Source: Bradyrhizobium iriomotense (GTDB lineage Bacteria > Pseudomonadota > Alphaproteobacteria > Rhizobiales > Xanthobacteraceae). Taken from it: 37,051 bases of DNA. A program made the translations under genes and the position numbers. Below the pieces are notes generated by a model. The model was not told where the DNA came from. It saw only the letters and a program-made list of their open reading frames with translations, and made no database searches. Below, one piece after another: positions 1-8,034 of this stretch (its first letter is position 1; every line of letters starts with the position of its first letter). The stretch spans positions 1 to 37,051 of the forward strand of contig NZ_JAFCLP010000035.1 of assembly GCF_018129405.1 (NCBI RefSeq). Reading direction: 5' to 3'.

Positions 1-105
1 GCCAAGCTCGCCGGCGGCGTCCACCGCCTCGACGGTCAGCTCATGGTCGTGCTCGACGTCGATCGCGTCCTCGAGCTCGAAACCAAAGTGCAAATGGCAG
101 CGTAA
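1..105 (+). CDS. cheW: CheW chemotaxis coupling protein, C-terminal 34 residues (5' end outside window)
   Basis: The reading frame is open from base 1 to a TAA at 103-105. It encodes the last 34 residues of a protein ending in a DGQLMVVLDVDRVLEL stretch, which resembles the terminal strand of the CheW SH3-like fold. CheW couples chemoreceptors to the CheA kinase at the cytoplasmic face of the membrane. The next gene is cheY, 32 bp downstream on the same strand, followed by cheR, so an operon is likely. Only the tail is visible, so a CheW domain at the end of a larger protein such as a CheA or CheV type cannot be excluded. Confidence 0.7.
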   Translation, partial: AKLAGGVHRLDGQLMVVLDVDRVLELETKVQMAA

Positions 106-137
106 GCCAACGAAAACATCGAAGCCGGAGAACCAAA

Positions 138-524
138 ATGAAAACGTGTTTGGTGGTCGATGATTCCAGCGTCGTACGCAAGATCGCACGCCGGATCCTG
201 GAAGGCCTGGAATTCGAGGTCACCGAGGCCGAGGACGGCTCGAAGGCGCTCGAGATCTGCCAGCGGCAGCTACCCGATGCGGTGCTGCTCGACTGGAACA
301 TGCCGGTCATGGACGGCTTCGAGTTCATGGGCCACATGCGCCGCCTGCCCGGCGGCGACCAGCCCAAGGTGGTGTTCTGCACCACCGAGAACAACGTGGC
401 TCATATCGCTCAGGCGCTCAGCGGCGGCGCCAACGAGTACATCATGAAGCCCTTCGACAAAGACATCATCGCCGACAAGTTCGCTGAAGTTGGTTTGATC
501 CCGGTCGGACAAGCCATGGTCTGA
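138..524 (+). CDS. cheY: CheY-type single-domain response regulator
   Basis: This 128-residue protein is one complete receiver domain with no output domain. The acidic pair D8-D9, phosphoacceptor D52 (in LLDWNMPVMDG), the T82/T83 switch position and K104 (in MKPFD) are all present. It should carry the signal from phosphorylated CheA, either to the flagellar motor or as a phosphate sink. The ATG is preceded by GGAG in the cheW-cheY spacer. It lies between cheW and cheR, which supports a chemotaxis role. Which of the several CheY paralogues of such bacteria it represents cannot be decided from sequence alone. Confidence 0.93.
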   Translation: MKTCLVVDDSSVVRKIARRILEGLEFEVTEAEDGSKALEICQRQLPDAVLLDWNMPVMDGFEFMGHMRRLPGGDQPKVVFCTTENNVAHIAQALSGGANEYIMKPFDKDIIADKFAEVGLIPVGQAMV

Positions 525-586
525 GTGTGTCTGGCCTTTAGTGTTTGGGCCAGAGTGTTCCAGTACAGCTTTCTGAGAGGCCATCC

Positions 587-1465
587 GTGACCCCGACCGA
601 GTACGAGTATCTGCGTAAGTTTCTGAAGGATAATTCCGGTCTCGACCTGTCCGCAGACAAGCAATATCTGATCGAAAGTCGCCTGCTGCCGCTCGCCCGC
701 AAGGCCGGGCTCTCCGGCATCGCCGAGCTCGTGCAGAAGCTGCAAGCCGGCTCGCGCACGCTGATCACCGACGTGGTCGAAGCCATGACCACCAACGAGA
801 CCTTCTTCTTCCGCGACAAGGTTCCGTTCGATCATTTCCGCGACCACATCATGCCGGAGATCATCAAGGCGCGCGCCGGCAGGCGCAGCGTGCGGATCTG
901 GTGCGCCGCCGGCTCGACCGGGCAGGAGCCCTATTCGCTGGCGATGTGCCTGAAGGAGATGGGCGCGGCCCTCACCGGCTGGCGCGTCGAGATCATCGCG
1001 ACCGACCTGTCGCAGGAAGTGCTGGAGAAGGCCAAGGCCGGCGTCTACAGCCAGTTCGAGGTGCAGCGTGGCCTGCCGATCCAGATGCTGGTGAAGCATT
1101 TCAAGCAGACTGGCGAGACCTGGCAGATCAATCCCGAATTGCGGGCGATGATCCAGCACCGGCAGCTCAACCTGCTGCACGATTTCTCCCAGCTCGGTAC
1201 GTTCGACGTGATCTTCTGCCGCAACGTGCTGATCTATTTCGACCAGGACACCAAGATCAACATCTTCAACCGCCTGGCGCGCCAGATCGAGCCCGACGGC
1301 TTCCTGGTGCTTGGCGCGGCGGAAACCGTGGTCGGATTGACCGATACGTTCAGGCCGCTTCCCGACCGGCGCGGCCTCTACAAGCCGAACGACCCGCGTG
1401 CCGCGGTTGCCAGGCCGGCTCTCGCCGGCGCGGCGCCGCGCATGGCGGTGATGGCAGGACGATAG
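587..1465 (+). CDS. cheR: CheR chemoreceptor glutamate O-methyltransferase
   Basis: CheR transfers methyl groups from S-adenosylmethionine to glutamates of chemoreceptors for sensory adaptation. The 292-residue product has the helical N-terminal domain (about 1-70, with the TTNETFFFRD segment near its end) followed by the methyltransferase fold. The SAM-binding motif is in WCAAGSTGQEPYSLAM, and FCRNVLIYF is also diagnostic. I chose the GTG at 587 because GAGAGG at 575-580 sits 6 bp upstream. An in-frame TTG at 545 would add 14 residues. It is 62 bp downstream of cheY and 2 bp upstream of the PilZ-like gene. No cheB lies between cheY and cheR, although the two methylation enzymes are often adjacent. 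Confidence 0.95.
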   Translation: MTPTEYEYLRKFLKDNSGLDLSADKQYLIESRLLPLARKAGLSGIAELVQKLQAGSRTLITDVVEAMTTNETFFFRDKVPFDHFRDHIMPEIIKARAGRRSVRIWCAAGSTGQEPYSLAMCLKEMGAALTGWRVEIIATDLSQEVLEKAKAGVYSQFEVQRGLPIQMLVKHFKQTGETWQINPELRAMIQHRQLNLLHDFSQLGTFDVIFCRNVLIYFDQDTKINIFNRLARQIEPDGFLVLGAAETVVGLTDTFRPLPDRRGLYKPNDPRAAVARPALAGAAPRMAVMAGR

Positions 1466-1467
1466 GC

Positions 1468-1785
1468 ATGGCCGAGGATGGCAAGGGCGCCGAACGCGTG
1501 ACGTTCAGCCGCGGTTATGATGTCTGCATCATGGCCATCGACGGCACCTGGCGCCGCGACTGCAAGCTCAACGCCATTTCCGACACCGATGCCATCCTGA
1601 CGGTGGAAGGCTCGATCCAGGGGTTGAACCTGAAGGAGTTCTTCCTGCTGCTGTCGTCGACCGGCCTTGCCTATCGCCGCTGCGAGCTGGTGCGGGTCAA
1701 CGGCGCCGAAATGGACATCCAGTTCCTGCGCGGCAAGAACCGCAAGAAGCGCGGCGCAGCCGGCGGTCACGACGCGGCAGCCTGA
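1468..1785 (+). CDS. PilZ-like small cytoplasmic protein
   Basis: A 105-residue protein starting 2 bp after the cheR stop, so translation is probably coupled. The VTFSRGYDVCIMAIDGTWRR start, the central NAISDTDAILTVEGS stretch and the later CELVRVNGAEMDIQFL strands are arranged like the beta-barrel of PilZ-domain proteins. These often bind c-di-GMP and adjust motility. The canonical RxxxR and D/NxSxxG signatures are degenerate: the second is SDTDAIL rather than a clean DxSxxG. Ligand binding is therefore uncertain. The tail is Lys/Arg-rich (about 88-96). Its place behind cheR suggests a role in taxis or motor control, which is inference. Confidence 0.75.
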   Translation: MAEDGKGAERVTFSRGYDVCIMAIDGTWRRDCKLNAISDTDAILTVEGSIQGLNLKEFFLLLSSTGLAYRRCELVRVNGAEMDIQFLRGKNRKKRGAAGGHDAAA

Positions 1786-1920
1786 CCGGCGCGTGGCCTG
1801 CGCTTTCCGCCACGTTGCTTTATATTTGCTGAAACATCCGAATGAATTTGCCGCAGCGGCTTTACGTCGCCTAAGCGCGCGCCGTGTATCCATTGCCTGT
1901 CTCAATCTCAGGATCCGGCA

Positions 1921-2424
1921 ATGCCCAGAAGTTCCCTCTCCCCCGTCACCTCGAACCTGCCCGACGCCGCCGAGCGGCGTGCGCTCCAGCTCCTGGTGGT
2001 CGATGACGACGCCACGCAGCGCAGCCTGATCACCGTCGCGGCCAAGCAGGCCGGCCACGAGGTCACCGTGGCGCCGTCGGTGGCGGAGGCGATCGAAAAG
2101 CTCCGCGGCGCGCGCTTCGACTGCGTGACGCTGGATCTCGTGCTGGAGGATGGCGACGGCATCGACGTGCTGCGCGAGATGGCCGAGGCGAAGTTCGCCG
2201 GCGCGGTGATCGTCATCAGCGGCATGGACGGCAAGCGCCGCAGCGCCGCCCGCAGCTTCGCCCGTTCGGTCGGGATCGAGCTCCAGAGCCTGCCGAAGCC
2301 GCTCGATCTCGCAGCCCTGCGCATCAGCCTTGCCAATCTCGGCAAGACCGCGATGGGCCTGCCGGCGATTCACACCTGGGGTGGTGTCGCGACCGACGCG
2401 ATCGTGGAGCGGCACCGCGCCTAG
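1921..2424 (+). CDS. Receiver-only response regulator
   Basis: A 167-residue protein with a receiver domain at about 22-140 and short unrelated extensions at both ends. The acidic triad D28-D30, phosphoacceptor D72 (VTLDLVLEDGDG), S100 and K126 (SLPKPLD) are intact, so phosphorylation is expected. There is no DNA-binding or enzymatic output domain. AGGA lies about 7 bp before the ATG. A 135-bp spacer separates it from the PilZ-like gene, so it may have its own promoter. It converges with the minus-strand gene at 2421-2759, and both stop codons lie in the shared CTAG at 2421-2424. The partner kinase is unknown; the hybrid kinase at 3644-7240 is a nearby candidate. Confidence 0.88.
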   Translation: MPRSSLSPVTSNLPDAAERRALQLLVVDDDATQRSLITVAAKQAGHEVTVAPSVAEAIEKLRGARFDCVTLDLVLEDGDGIDVLREMAEAKFAGAVIVISGMDGKRRSAARSFARSVGIELQSLPKPLDLAALRISLANLGKTAMGLPAIHTWGGVATDAIVERHRA

Positions 2425-2759
2425 ATCGCGGAACTGTCCAATGCCGACAGCTCTTGCAGGGCGTGGTCGAGCTCCGCCCGGCAGGCGTTGAGGGCGGCGC
2501 TCGCCGTGGCAAAACGGGGCGTAACGTCGTCGAGCACGAAAATCTCGTTGGAACCCGCGCTGGCGCTGTCGTCCTCCGGCTCCATGTTCTCCGGCTCCAT
2601 GTCTTCCGGGATCATGTCTTCCGGGGTCATGGCCGCGTCGATCAGACGCATACTGAGGTCGATGCGCGCGATCAGAGAGCGAAGTTCGGCTGCGATCAAC
2701 TGACGGCTGTCGGCGTCAGCCATCGCGGCGAGCGGGGGTGTGCCTGCGTAATTTAGCAT
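2421..2759 (-). CDS. Small protein of unknown function with acidic pentapeptide repeats
   Basis: This 112-residue protein is not recognised. The N-terminal half (about 15-45, around LIAAELRSLIARIDLSMRLI) looks helical. The middle has four consecutive acidic pentapeptides MTPED, MIPED, MEPEN and MEPED. The C-terminal half (about 75-110) is again helical, with ATASAALNACRAELDHALQE. There is no signal peptide or membrane segment. I chose the ATG at 2757-2759 because a GGAG lies about 7 bp upstream; the longer frame to 2789 would bury that site in the coding region. It is divergent from the FixJ-type regulator and converges with the receiver gene. A role in the surrounding phosphorelay is possible but unproven. 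Confidence 0.65.
   Translation of the reverse strand: MLNYAGTPPLAAMADADSRQLIAAELRSLIARIDLSMRLIDAAMTPEDMIPEDMEPENMEPEDDSASAGSNEIFVLDDVTPRFATASAALNACRAELDHALQELSALDSSAI
2575..2634. repeat. Four tandem 15-bp units inside a coding region
   Basis: Units at 2575-2589, 2590-2604, 2605-2619 and 2620-2634 share the pattern TCCGGnnTCATGnnn. The first two differ only in their last bases. The unit length is a multiple of three, so gain or loss of a unit would preserve the frame of the small acidic-repeat protein. Confidence 0.85.
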
Positions 2760-2819
2760 GGATATTCTCCGTCCCCCGCAATAAGGCACCCTGCCGCTAC
2801 TTGTGCGTTAAGTCCATGT

Positions 2820-2835
2820 CCCGTACAAATACGGG
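2820..2835. promoter_or_regulatory. Short inverted repeat in a divergent intergenic region
   Basis: CCCGTA and TACGGG, separated by four bases, lie between the divergent acidic-repeat gene (start 2759) and FixJ-type regulator gene (start 2909). The position suits an operator or regulator binding site. The half-site matches no consensus I can name. Confidence 0.35.
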
Positions 2836-2908
2836 TGGGCCGAATCCGCGCCGAACGCCATAACGGGAGGCGCGGACGCGAGTCCTTCATGCCAACTGGA
2901 TGTGGCAC

Positions 2909-3544
2909 ATGGCCGAACAAAGCTCTCGCGGTGAAATCTTCGTGGTCGACGACGACCCTGCCGTTCGCGACACCTTGTCGATGGTGTTGAAGGCGGCGGG
3001 CTATGAGGTGATCTGTTTCGCGGACGGTGCAGCGCTGCTCTCCGTTGCGCGAAACCGCACACCGGCTGCGATCCTCCTCGATGTGCACATTCCCGGAAAG
3101 TCGGGTCTCGACATTCTGAGGGAGTTGCACGGCGAGGATTATCCGGCGCCGATCTTCATGATCTCCGGGCAGGGCGACATCGCGATGGCGGTGAGCGCCA
3201 TCAAGAACGGTGCACTCGACTTCATCGAGAAGCCGTTCCGCGGCAGCGAGATCGTCGGCCGCCTCGACGAAGCGATCGGCGCCTATGCGCGCAGGCAGGC
3301 GGAGAACGCGTCGCCGAAATTCGGCTCGCTGCATTTCCCCGGCCGCGAGCCGTTGACGCGCAGGGAGCGCGAGGTGCTCGAGCAGTTCGCCTCCGGTGCG
3401 TCCAACAAGGAAGCCGGCCGCACCCTCGGCATCAGCCCGCGCACCATCGAGGACCACCGCGCCAACATCATGAAGAAGCTCGGTGCGCGCAATGCCGCCG
3501 ACCTGATCCGGATCGTGATGACCGCGGCCCAGCGCGCGTCGTAG
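2909..3544 (+). CDS. FixJ/NarL-family response regulator with LuxR-type HTH
   Basis: A two-domain transcription factor of 211 residues. The receiver (about 9-120) has D14-D16, phosphoacceptor D58 (LLDVHIPGKSG), S86 and K108 (EKPF). The output domain (about 137-202) is a LuxR/FixJ-type helix-turn-helix with LTRREREVLEQFASGASNK and GISPRTIEDHRANIMKKLG. Phosphorylation by a partner kinase should promote dimerisation and promoter binding. The ATG at 2909 (MAEQ) is preferred; an ATG at 2900 adds three residues, and neither has a strong ribosome binding site. It resembles FixJ in layout but there is no fixL next to it, so I give no symbol. A palindromic repeat follows the stop. Confidence 0.92.
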   Translation: MAEQSSRGEIFVVDDDPAVRDTLSMVLKAAGYEVICFADGAALLSVARNRTPAAILLDVHIPGKSGLDILRELHGEDYPAPIFMISGQGDIAMAVSAIKNGALDFIEKPFRGSEIVGRLDEAIGAYARRQAENASPKFGSLHFPGREPLTRREREVLEQFASGASNKEAGRTLGISPRTIEDHRANIMKKLGARNAADLIRIVMTAAQRAS

Positions 3545-3561
3545 CTTTTACGCGAGATGTC

Positions 3562-3637
3562 GTAGCCCGGGTGAGCGAAGCGACACCCGGGAACGCCGGC
3601 GCAGAGTCCCGGATGTCGCTTCGCTCATCCGGGCTAC
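3562..3637. repeat. Intergenic palindromic repeat, GTAGCCCGG family, copy 1
   Basis: A roughly 31-bp left arm (3562-3592) and right arm (3607-3637) form a long imperfect inverted repeat beginning GTAGCCCGG and ending CCGGGCTAC. It fills the space between the convergent regulator and kinase genes and could act as a bidirectional terminator or mRNA-stabilising hairpin. Related copies are at 16228-16313 and 21279-21352. Confidence 0.85.
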
Positions 3638-3643
3638 GGGGGG

Positions 3644-6600
3644 TCACCCGTTGAGCGCCTTGCGGATGATCCGCGCCAGATCCGACTTGCGATAGGGCTT
3701 TGCCAGCAGCAGAACGCCGGAATCCAGCCGGCCGTGATGGATGATCGCGTTCTCGGTATAGCCTGACGTGTAGACCACCTTGAGATCGGGGCGCGTCTTC
3801 ATCAGCTCGTCGGCGAGCTGCCGCCCGTTCATCTTGCCGGGCATGATGACGTCGGTGAACAGCAGGTCGAACGGCTTTCCGGCGGCGACGATCGCGAGCG
3901 CCTCCGCGGCGTTGGCGGCCTGCAGAGTGACGTAACCCAGCGCATGCAGTTGCGCCAGCACGTAGTCGCGCACCAGGCGGTCGTCCTCGACCACCAGGAT
4001 CGTCTCGTGTCCGCCCTCGATCGTCGCAGGCGTCACGCCGTCGCCGACCGCTGTCGCGGTCTTGCCCGGCGGCAGGTACATCTTGATCGTGGTGCCGTGG
4101 CCTTCCTCGCTGTAGATCTTGATGTGTCCGGCGGACTGCTTGATGAAGCCGTAGACCATGGAAAGCCCGAGCCCGGTGCCCTTGCCCGGCCCCTTCGATG
4201 TGAAGAAGGGATCGAACACCCGCGCCAGCATGTTGGATGGAATGCCGGTGCCGGTATCGCTCACGGCGATCAGCACGTAGTGGCCGGGCCTGATATCGTT
4301 GACGCTGGCATAGACCTCGTCGAGATAGGCGGCGCCCGTCTCCACGATCAGCTTGCCGCCGCCGGGCATGGCATCGCGGGCATTGAGCGCGAGGTTGAGG
4401 ATCGCCGTGGTCAGCTGGTTGGGGTCGACGATCGCGACGCAGCTCTCGTCCTCGAACACCGATTCGATCTGGATCTGCTCGCCCAGCGTCGGCCGCAGCA
4501 GCTTTGCGGTGTCGATGATCAGCGAGTTGATGTCGATCTCGCGCGGCTGCAGCGGCTGCTTGCGCGCAAACGCAAGCAGGTGCTGGGTCAGCTCGGCGCC
4601 GCGTCCGGCCGCCTCGTCGATCATCCTGGTGATCGCCGCGAGCTCGGGCTCCTTGGCGACCGCGTCGCCGAGAATTTCGATCGTCCCGGTGATCACGGTG
4701 AGGATGTTGTTGAAGTCGTGCGCTACGCCGCCGGTGAGCTGGCCGACGGCCTCCATCTTCTCGGCGTGGCGGATGCGCTCCTCGGACGCGATCTTGTCGG
4801 TGAGGTCGCGGTAGAAGACGTTGAACAGGATGCCCTCGCGGCGCTTCAGTGCCGTGACGCTCAGCTCGGCCCTGAATTCCTTGCCGTCGCGGCGGCAGCA
4901 CATCAGCTCGCGGCGGCGGTTGAGCATCTGGCCGTCCCTGGAATCGAGGAACCGCGCCAGGCCTTCCCTGACCCTCTCACGCTCACCGGGAGCGACGATG
5001 AGCTCGATCGAACTGCGGCCCAGCGCCTCGTCGCGGCGCCAGCCGAACAGCTCTTCGGCCCGCGAGCTCCAGTTCAGGATGATGCTGCGCTCGTCGGTCT
5101 GGACGAAGGCGTCGAGCGCGGTCTCGACGATATTGCGTGCGAGCTGCTCGCTCTCGCGCAGGGATTCTTCCGCGAGCCTCGCCTCGGTCTTGTCGCGGCC
5201 GACGAAGAAGAAGCGCTTGGCCTGGTCGGACCAGTTGCCGAGCCAGGACAGCCAGACCTCGCGCCCATCCTTGTGGATGCAGCGGGTGTCGGCGAGCTTC
5301 GGGTGCTCGCCGCGCCTGAGCGCGCGCATCTCCTCGCGGGATCGCTCGAGATGCGCGGGATGGATGTAATCCGCGCCGCTGCGGCCGATCATCTCGTCGG
5401 GCCGGTAGCCGAGAATGGCCTCGCAGCTCGGGCTGATCTGCACGACCTGGCCCCGCGCGTTCATGATCATGATCAGGTCCTGCGAGGCGTCAAAAAGCTG
5501 TCGCCGTTCCTCGAGCTGCTGTTGCAGCGCCCGCTCGGTCCGCCGCGCGTCGGTGAGCCGGCGCGCCGAGCCGGAGGCGCCGATGATCTCGCCCGTGGCG
5601 CCCCTGATCGGCGAAAGGCTGAGCGAGATTTCGACCGGCGTGCCGTCCCTGCGCTGCCGTACGGTCTCGAAGCGTTCGATCGGCTCGCCCCGGGCTATCC
5701 GTCGCAGATAGTCCTTGCCTTGCTCGCGGCGGTCGGGCGGCACGATGATCGCCGTGGATTGGCCGATCGCCTCGCTCGCCGCATAGCCATAGAGAAGTTC
5801 GGCGGCGGGATTCCAACCCGTGATGACGGCATCGAGCGATTGCATGACGATCGCATCGTCGGATGACTCGACCGCTGCGCTGAACAATTGCTCGCGCGCC
5901 GCATGATGGCTTCGTGCCGCCTCGGTGCGGCGATGCTCCCGGATCTCGCGTTCGAGCGCGGCCGTCTTCGCCTGCGTCTCCTCGACCATCCGGGCAAAGG
6001 CCCGCGCCAGCACGCCGGTCTCCCCGCTCGCATCGACGGGAATGTCTGCGGGCCGCCCGCTGCCGATTGCCTCCACCGCCGCGGTCAGGCGCCCGATCGG
6101 ACGGGTCAACGAGCGCGCCAGCAGCACCGCGAGCGCGGCCGCGGCGAGCACGGCAAGTATGCCGACGAGAAGGGACGTCTTTTGAATGGCGGCCGGCACG
6201 CGACCGAAGACGGACGGGGGAATGGTCACGATGATGGCGACCCATTCCTTGCCCGCGAGCAGCGTCGGCGCGATCGCCGCGCCGCTCGGCCGGCCTGACG
6301 CATCGGTTGTGAGCCGCGTGGCGACGTCCGGCGTGCCAGCCAGCGCCGCGAAGAACGGAAAGTCTTTGCGCCAATCGGAGGGATGGCCGCGCAGCGAGCC
6401 GAATTCCCGCGTGCGGTCGGGATGGACGAGATAGTCGCCGCGCGAATTCACGACGTATATCTCTCCTCCCGAAGTTGTGGTCGAGCGGACGCGGTCGAGC
6501 GCCGGACGCATGTCGATATTGGCAATGACGATCCCGAACGGCCTGCCGTCCGATGTGAACAGCGGCGTCGCCACGCGTAGAGTCGGAATGTGGAGGTCCG

Positions 6601-7240
6601 TCGTCCCGCCCTGGCGGGTGGCAAGATCGATGGGCGAGACGTAAATCTCGCCGGGTGCCAGCCGTATCGTTTCCTGAAAATAGGTTCGCTCGCTCTTGTG
6701 CTCCAGTTCGCTGTCGGGGACGATCCGTACCGTTCCATTCGGGCCGGAGCGATCGACGCGGACCAGCTCGCGCTGATTATCGTCGAGACCGATGATGCGA
6801 AACTGCCCATAGCTGGGCTTGGCCTCGATCTCGGCTACGAGCCGCGCCGCGATGCGCTCACGCCAGGTTTGCTCTGAAACGCCGTCGGACGCATCAATGC
6901 CTCTGCCGAGGTGAGCGCGGATCAGGCCGTTGATGGCCGCGGCGGAGCGATAGCCGGTCAAATCGCCGCGAGCGCCGGCAACGTAGGATTCGAGATTGGT
7001 GGCCAGCAGGCGTGACTGGGCCTCGACCCGCTCCAGGACTCGCGGAATGACCGCTTGTGTGGTGTTGCGATAGCCCAGCCAGCCGACGGCAGCCACCGTC
7101 ACCGCCACCAGAAGGATCATCGCGATGGCCAGCCGCGTCGCAAGCGTCATGCGGATGTTCGCAGGACTTGCCGGATGGCCGCGCCTGCTCCGGTCCGGTG
7201 CAGAGAGGAGGGTCTCGTCATCGGCGGCCGGAGTTGACAT
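3644..7240 (-). CDS. Membrane-bound hybrid histidine kinase (dCache-like, HAMP, three PAS, HisKA, HATPase, receiver)
   Basis: A 1198-residue sensor kinase. A membrane helix at about 33-55 and a second at about 355-376 flank a periplasmic sensor region of about 300 residues that looks like a double-Cache domain. Then come HAMP (about 376-428), three PAS domains (about 448-565, 573-690, 695-815), a HisKA helix with H841 in VAHDFNN, and an ATPase domain with N953 (NARDAMPGGG), DTGTGIP at 995-1001 and GTGLGLS at 1021-1027. A C-terminal receiver has D1130 and K1181. All key residues are present. The ATG at 7240 has GGAAG about 7 bp upstream. The gene overlaps the preceding receiver gene by 23 bp, so the two are probably co-translated partners. 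The stimulus is unknown; Cache domains usually bind small extracellular molecules. Confidence 0.93.
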   Translation of the reverse strand: MSTPAADDETLLSAPDRSRRGHPASPANIRMTLATRLAIAMILLVAVTVAAVGWLGYRNTTQAVIPRVLERVEAQSRLLATNLESYVAGARGDLTGYRSAAAINGLIRAHLGRGIDASDGVSEQTWRERIAARLVAEIEAKPSYGQFRIIGLDDNQRELVRVDRSGPNGTVRIVPDSELEHKSERTYFQETIRLAPGEIYVSPIDLATRQGGTTDLHIPTLRVATPLFTSDGRPFGIVIANIDMRPALDRVRSTTTSGGEIYVVNSRGDYLVHPDRTREFGSLRGHPSDWRKDFPFFAALAGTPDVATRLTTDASGRPSGAAIAPTLLAGKEWVAIIVTIPPSVFGRVPAAIQKTSLLVGILAVLAAAALAVLLARSLTRPIGRLTAAVEAIGSGRPADIPVDASGETGVLARAFARMVEETQAKTAALEREIREHRRTEAARSHHAAREQLFSAAVESSDDAIVMQSLDAVITGWNPAAELLYGYAASEAIGQSTAIIVPPDRREQGKDYLRRIARGEPIERFETVRQRRDGTPVEISLSLSPIRGATGEIIGASGSARRLTDARRTERALQQQLEERRQLFDASQDLIMIMNARGQVVQISPSCEAILGYRPDEMIGRSGADYIHPAHLERSREEMRALRRGEHPKLADTRCIHKDGREVWLSWLGNWSDQAKRFFFVGRDKTEARLAEESLRESEQLARNIVETALDAFVQTDERSIILNWSSRAEELFGWRRDEALGRSSIELIVAPGERERVREGLARFLDSRDGQMLNRRRELMCCRRDGKEFRAELSVTALKRREGILFNVFYRDLTDKIASEERIRHAEKMEAVGQLTGGVAHDFNNILTVITGTIEILGDAVAKEPELAAITRMIDEAAGRGAELTQHLLAFARKQPLQPREIDINSLIIDTAKLLRPTLGEQIQIESVFEDESCVAIVDPNQLTTAILNLALNARDAMPGGGKLIVETGAAYLDEVYASVNDIRPGHYVLIAVSDTGTGIPSNMLARVFDPFFTSKGPGKGTGLGLSMVYGFIKQSAGHIKIYSEEGHGTTIKMYLPPGKTATAVGDGVTPATIEGGHETILVVEDDRLVRDYVLAQLHALGYVTLQAANAAEALAIVAAGKPFDLLFTDVIMPGKMNGRQLADELMKTRPDLKVVYTSGYTENAIIHHGRLDSGVLLLAKPYRKSDLARIIRKALNG

Positions 7241-7637
7241 CGGATTCTTCCGGCTCGCCAGCCTTCAGACAGCCGTCGACCGCGGCGAGCAGCGCGTCGG
7301 GCCGGAACGGCTTCTGAAGGCTCGCCACCGCGCCGAGCTTGGTCGCCATTTTCAGGAAATCCGGTTCCGCATAGGCGTCGGGCGTGATTGAACGCCCGGA
7401 AATGACGATGATCGGAATCGCCGGGGTCAGCGCCCGGATGTGGCGCATTGTCTCCAGCCCATCCATGCCCGGCATGAAGATGTCGAGAAACAGCAGGTCG
7501 AATGGGCTCGCCTCGAACAGCGCGAGTCCCTTGTGGCCATCGCCGGCGACAGTGACGTGATGGCCGGCCCTTTCGAGAAGCAGCCGGATCGTGATCTGCA
7601 CGGCCGGGTCGTCATCCACGATCAGGATGTTGGCCAC
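7218..7637 (-). CDS. Single-domain response regulator overlapping the hybrid kinase gene
   Basis: A 139-residue receiver domain with D8-D10, phosphoacceptor D52 (FLDIFMPGMDG), S80 and K109 (LQKPFRPD). It has no output domain. The start is a GTG at 7635-7637 with GGAGG about 9 bp upstream. Its 3' end overlaps the start of the hybrid kinase by 23 bp, a strong sign of co-translation. It most likely exchanges phosphate with that kinase, as a diffusible shuttle or phosphate sink. It is transcribed away from the chemoreceptor gene at 8035. Confidence 0.92.
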   Translation of the reverse strand: MANILIVDDDPAVQITIRLLLERAGHHVTVAGDGHKGLALFEASPFDLLFLDIFMPGMDGLETMRHIRALTPAIPIIVISGRSITPDAYAEPDFLKMATKLGAVASLQKPFRPDALLAAVDGCLKAGEPEESDVNSGRR

Positions 7638-8034
7638 GTCTGAAATCCTCCGGGTCGGATGGGACGTTCCAGCGACCCCAAATCAAGGCAGCAAACGCGA
7701 AATTGTTGCGCGGATTCTGTCTGCGCCGCAAGCGCCTCGCGTTTGCTGCGATGGCCCTTTCCTGGCGGCGCCGAGAGGCACTGCCTTTGAATCATCATAC
7801 GCACTCTTGCGTGCATATGAATTCGAACTGCGGTTCCAAATGCCGTAACCCGTTTCAGCAACGGGAGATATTTTTCTCGCCGTAGTTGTACGGGACGGGA
7901 GCCTTCATTATGGATTAAAGGCCGTGGACTACAATCTCCGATAGTTTCCGTATCCGTATTTCGCGCATTTCATTTCTGCCTTCTGGCATCCGACGAACCC
8001 GGCCCCCAACCCGGCCATCAGCACGAGACCCCTC
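7638..8034. other. 397-bp divergent intergenic region without a supported gene
   Basis: This region separates the receiver-kinase operon (minus) from the chemoreceptor gene (plus) and must hold both promoters. The only clear structure is a 13-bp inverted repeat at 7688-7700 and 7737-7749. The part around 7790-7960 is less GC-rich than the genes, as expected for promoters, but I cannot assign a sigma-factor consensus. The short open frames here have no ribosome binding site or recognisable product. Confidence 0.6.
7688..7749. repeat. Perfect 13-bp inverted repeat upstream of the receiver-kinase operon
   Basis: GCAGCAAACGCGA at 7688-7700 is matched by its exact reverse complement at 7737-7749, with a 36-bp spacer. 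It lies 51-112 bp upstream of the GTG of the receiver gene. It could be a regulator binding pair or a leader hairpin. No run of T follows, so a classical terminator is unlikely. Confidence 0.5.

Noticed and set aside
3944-5866. 640-codon open frame on the plus strand
   Set aside because: It is antisense to the hybrid kinase, and the product has no recognisable motif.
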